A stretch of 64,000 nucleotides of DNA from Pseudomonas sp. H3(2019) (GTDB lineage Bacteria; Pseudomonadota; Gammaproteobacteria; Pseudomonadales; Pseudomonadaceae), in assembly GCF_007713465.1 (NCBI RefSeq), contig NZ_VMSG01000031.1, forward strand, positions 1-64,000, written 5' to 3'. Positions 62,046 through 64,000 of this stretch are shown piece by piece. The notes under the pieces were generated by a model. The model saw only the letters and a program-made list of their open reading frames with translations. It was not told the origin of the DNA and searched no databases. Numbering within the stretch: the stretch's first letter is position 1; each line of letters opens with the position of its first letter. Both the position numbers and the translations under genes were made by a program.

Positions 62046-62246
62046 TTATTGCCGGTGTTCCATCATCTTGTCAGCGAGAATCCTGGCCCTGTCGACCAAT
62101 AGACTCTGCCACTCATCGTGACTCGACTTCGAGCCCCCTATCGTCGGCGCCGTGAGATTGCTTTCGGCTATCAGCGCAGCACAAAAATACTGATCCCAAA
62201 CGACTCTTTCTCCAGCCGTACGTCTGTTCATTTGGTCGGAGTTCAT
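62046..62246 (-). CDS. Small hypothetical protein
   Basis: A 66-residue protein (MNSDQMNRRTAGERVVWDQY..., ending ARILADKMMEHRQ). The AAGGAG site 6 bases before the ATG at 62246 fixes the start. It is mainly helical, polar, without signal or membrane segment. The family is not recognised. Confidence 0.7.
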   Translation of the reverse strand: MNSDQMNRRTAGERVVWDQYFCAALIAESNLTAPTIGGSKSSHDEWQSLLVDRARILADKMMEHRQ

Positions 62247-62405
62247 ATGCGGCTCCTTTTGATGAGGTAGCCCTGCTATTTTACGCCCGAACCACGCACA
62301 TGCCGCACTTGAGTTGGCAGTTGGCGCGCGCCGCCCCAACAACCGTAGGTCGATCCCGACAGGCTGTCATTCCGAGTATCGGCAATCGGCCAAAAACATT
62401 CGGAC

Positions 62406-62954
62406 TCAGACAGGAGCAGTGCCAGAAAGACCACCCTCAATTTGATTTTTGAATGCGCCCAAGGCCGAAACGATTTGCTGACTGATCTGCGGGCTCGCTG
62501 CGATGTCTGCCTCATCCATTCCTTTAGCCAGCAAGTCGACTGTTATCGAGGCGGGCTCGACAATAATCGCGGACATCGTTTCCAGCACTAACTTGAGTGC
62601 CGCCTGGGCGTGACTCGCTCGTGGAGATGCATTGAAAAGTGCTACCGGCTTGCCGGGAAAGTCCTGACTGGCCACGAGCCAATCCAGTGCATTCTTGAAC
62701 GACCCCGGAATTCCACGAGCGTACTCAGGGCACGAAATCAGAATGCCGTCTGCCTCGGCAATAATCCCACGCAACTCTGCGACGATCTGCGGCGGATCGT
62801 CAGCCAGATCCGGATCAAAGTGAGGTAATTGACCCACCTCCAGGTAGTGCCTGATCGACATCCCTTCAGGGCTGAGCCTCTCGGCAGCACGCAGTAGCGC
62901 GGAGTTTGAAGAGGCTGCGCGAAGGCTTCCTGAGATTGCAAGCAGTTGCACCAT
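62406..62954 (-). CDS. NADPH-dependent FMN reductase family protein
   Basis: A 182-residue flavodoxin-fold reductase. The phosphate-binding loop is VQLLAISGSLRAASSNSALL, and the flavin ring site is SCPEYARGIPGSFKNALDWL. It belongs to the ArsH/ChrR/SsuE-like group that reduces FMN, quinones or chromate. ATG at 62954 has GGAG upstream. It could in principle supply FMNH2 to the distant monooxygenase at 36930, but nothing links them. It stands alone. Confidence 0.9.
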   Translation of the reverse strand: MVQLLAISGSLRAASSNSALLRAAERLSPEGMSIRHYLEVGQLPHFDPDLADDPPQIVAELRGIIAEADGILISCPEYARGIPGSFKNALDWLVASQDFPGKPVALFNASPRASHAQAALKLVLETMSAIIVEPASITVDLLAKGMDEADIAASPQISQQIVSALGAFKNQIEGGLSGTAPV

Positions 62955-63157
62955 GTGTATACGCTCCATGACTTGGTGGACGGATGAATTGTCGCATACG
63001 CAGGCCAAAGCCATCTTTAGCGCAAGAGCAATCCCGATCGGCAGGCGTACTCGATTGCCTCGCGGTCAGGCAGCCCGTTGTCATGGCAGATCTCGGGGGT
63101 AGAATTAATTGTGGACTGCCGGCATCAGTGAAACCGATGCATTTCGAGGGCAATACC

Positions 63158-63340
63158 ATGCAAACGACTGAAGACGCGATCATTGCAGCAGCACGACTGC
63201 GCGCTGCAAGCCGGGGAGATAACGAAGCCCTGGCTGCAGCTTCAGCACTCGAAGTCGTGGAAACCCTGAAAAAGTCCTTAACAGGAGATAAGTACCAAGA
63301 GGCTCTCGAAAGACTGTATCTCGAGTACACAGCCTCCTGA
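63158..63340 (+). CDS. Small hypothetical protein
   Basis: A 60-residue Ala-rich helical protein (MQTTEDAIIAAARLRAASRG..., ending LYLEYTAS). ATG at 63158 follows a GAGG site; an in-frame ATG 21 bases earlier (MHFEGNT) is an alternative. No family recognised. Confidence 0.65.
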   Translation: MQTTEDAIIAAARLRAASRGDNEALAAASALEVVETLKKSLTGDKYQEALERLYLEYTAS

Positions 63341-63354
63341 GCGTTGTAACCCAC

Positions 63355-64000
63355 TTACCGGCCGCGCATTTCTGGATTGACCGTTGGCATACACTCGAGA
63401 GTAGCCAGATCAATCAGCGTGAAATGGCCGCCCATCCAGCCGCCAGTGTCGATGTGATAGACATTGCCCAGCACCGCAGGCTGAAGGACCACCGTGTGAC
63501 CGACGATCACGGCCCTGATGCCACTGACGCCAGTAGCGTTTTCGCTGGTAATGCGAGAACGCGACCACTGGCAGATCGTCTGAACACTACGCTGCATCGC
63601 GCCTTGCTCCCGCTCAAGGGCGCCAAGCATTTGCGCCCAATCATCGAACGGGCAATCGGCATGCACTATCCCTACCGGCCCCATAGGCGTCATTACTTCG
63701 ATTGCGATAGGCAGCTCGGCGAACAGATCGGCATAGAAGGCCTGCTCCGTGCTGGACAGACCGTACAGCCAGGCACCGCCGTTGATCATGTGCAGGTAAC
63801 TGGCCTGGCCTTTATGGCTGAGCCGATGAGCATCGACCGCCATTTGCTCATGATTGCCCTGCACGGCAAAGAACCACGGCTTGGCCAGCCACACATCAAC
63901 GTCGGTAGATTCGGGGCCACGGTCGACCATATCGCCAACACTGAACAGGCGATCAGTTGCGGGGTTGAAGCCGGCGGCATCAAGTGCTGCCTGAAGCCTG
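63355..64000 (-). CDS. Metallophosphoesterase / serine-threonine phosphatase-like, partial
   Basis: The frame is open to the window edge, so the N-terminus with the first metal motif (GDxHG) is missing; 214 codons are seen. Metal motifs are LFSVGDMVDRGPES and AVQGNHEQMAVD, then IVHADCPFDDW and VIVGHTVVLQPAVLGNVYHI with DTGGW, the pattern of PrpA/PphA-type phosphatases and ApaH-like enzymes. It is probably a cytosolic Mn-dependent protein phosphatase. Confidence 0.88.
   Translation of the reverse strand, partial: RLQAALDAAGFNPATDRLFSVGDMVDRGPESTDVDVWLAKPWFFAVQGNHEQMAVDAHRLSHKGQASYLHMINGGAWLYGLSSTEQAFYADLFAELPIAIEVMTPMGPVGIVHADCPFDDWAQMLGALEREQGAMQRSVQTICQWSRSRITSENATGVSGIRAVIVGHTVVLQPAVLGNVYHIDTGGWMGGHFTLIDLATLECMPTVNPEMRGR

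Overview
The window is Pseudomonas chromosome, most likely from the P. fluorescens complex. The order thrS-infC-rpmI-rplT-pheS-pheT-ihfA-MerR-tRNA-Pro, an RsmE-type CsrA protein, a LexA-controlled DUF1654-endA pair and the high-GC codon use of the core genes all point there. No rRNA, CRISPR array, plasmid or phage module was seen.

Left part (1-17 kb): two IS5-family transposase remnants and two lipoprotein genes, then a contact-dependent inhibition (CDI) / two-partner-secretion locus read on the minus strand. It contains cdiB (TpsB exporter), a HlyC-type acyltransferase gene (cdiC), cdiA and a putative immunity gene. cdiA is split into two frames by a 94-bp tandem duplication; taking out one copy restores a 2921-residue protein. 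Downstream lies a graveyard of orphan modules: small AT-rich immunity-like genes, a TPR gene and a displaced toxin C-terminus. These are separated by copies of an 81-bp palindromic repeat.

17-25 kb: remnants of an IS1182 transposase and of a fabF-like gene, then an RND efflux pump (adaptor and transporter), a divergent outer-membrane channel, a truncated fadL and a TetR regulator. Four identical-format operators (GTGAC-N14-GTCAC) tie these genes into one local regulon.

25-39 kb: a complete IS110/IS1111-type element whose transposase has a 5' frameshift. Next comes a catabolic/redox island: MFS exporter, dienelactone-hydrolase-like protein, LysR, TetR, old yellow enzyme, two SDRs, an alpha/beta hydrolase, a zinc-free MDR reductase, an FMN monooxygenase of the NtaA/DszA type, and an amino-acid-type ABC system reduced to its binding protein and a broken permease.

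39-48 kb: conserved translation genes with tRNA-Pro(GGG), an AUU-initiated infC and a terminator-like hairpin before pheS. 48-64 kb: cold-shock protein, small exported proteins, and a ribose operon (rbsB-A-C-R-K-D) with a periplasmic nucleoside hydrolase, so exogenous nucleosides could be split outside and the ribose imported and phosphorylated. Then a decayed asparaginase gene, the SOS pair DUF1654-endA, rsmE, small membrane or cytosolic proteins, an FMN reductase and a phosphoesterase cut by the window edge.
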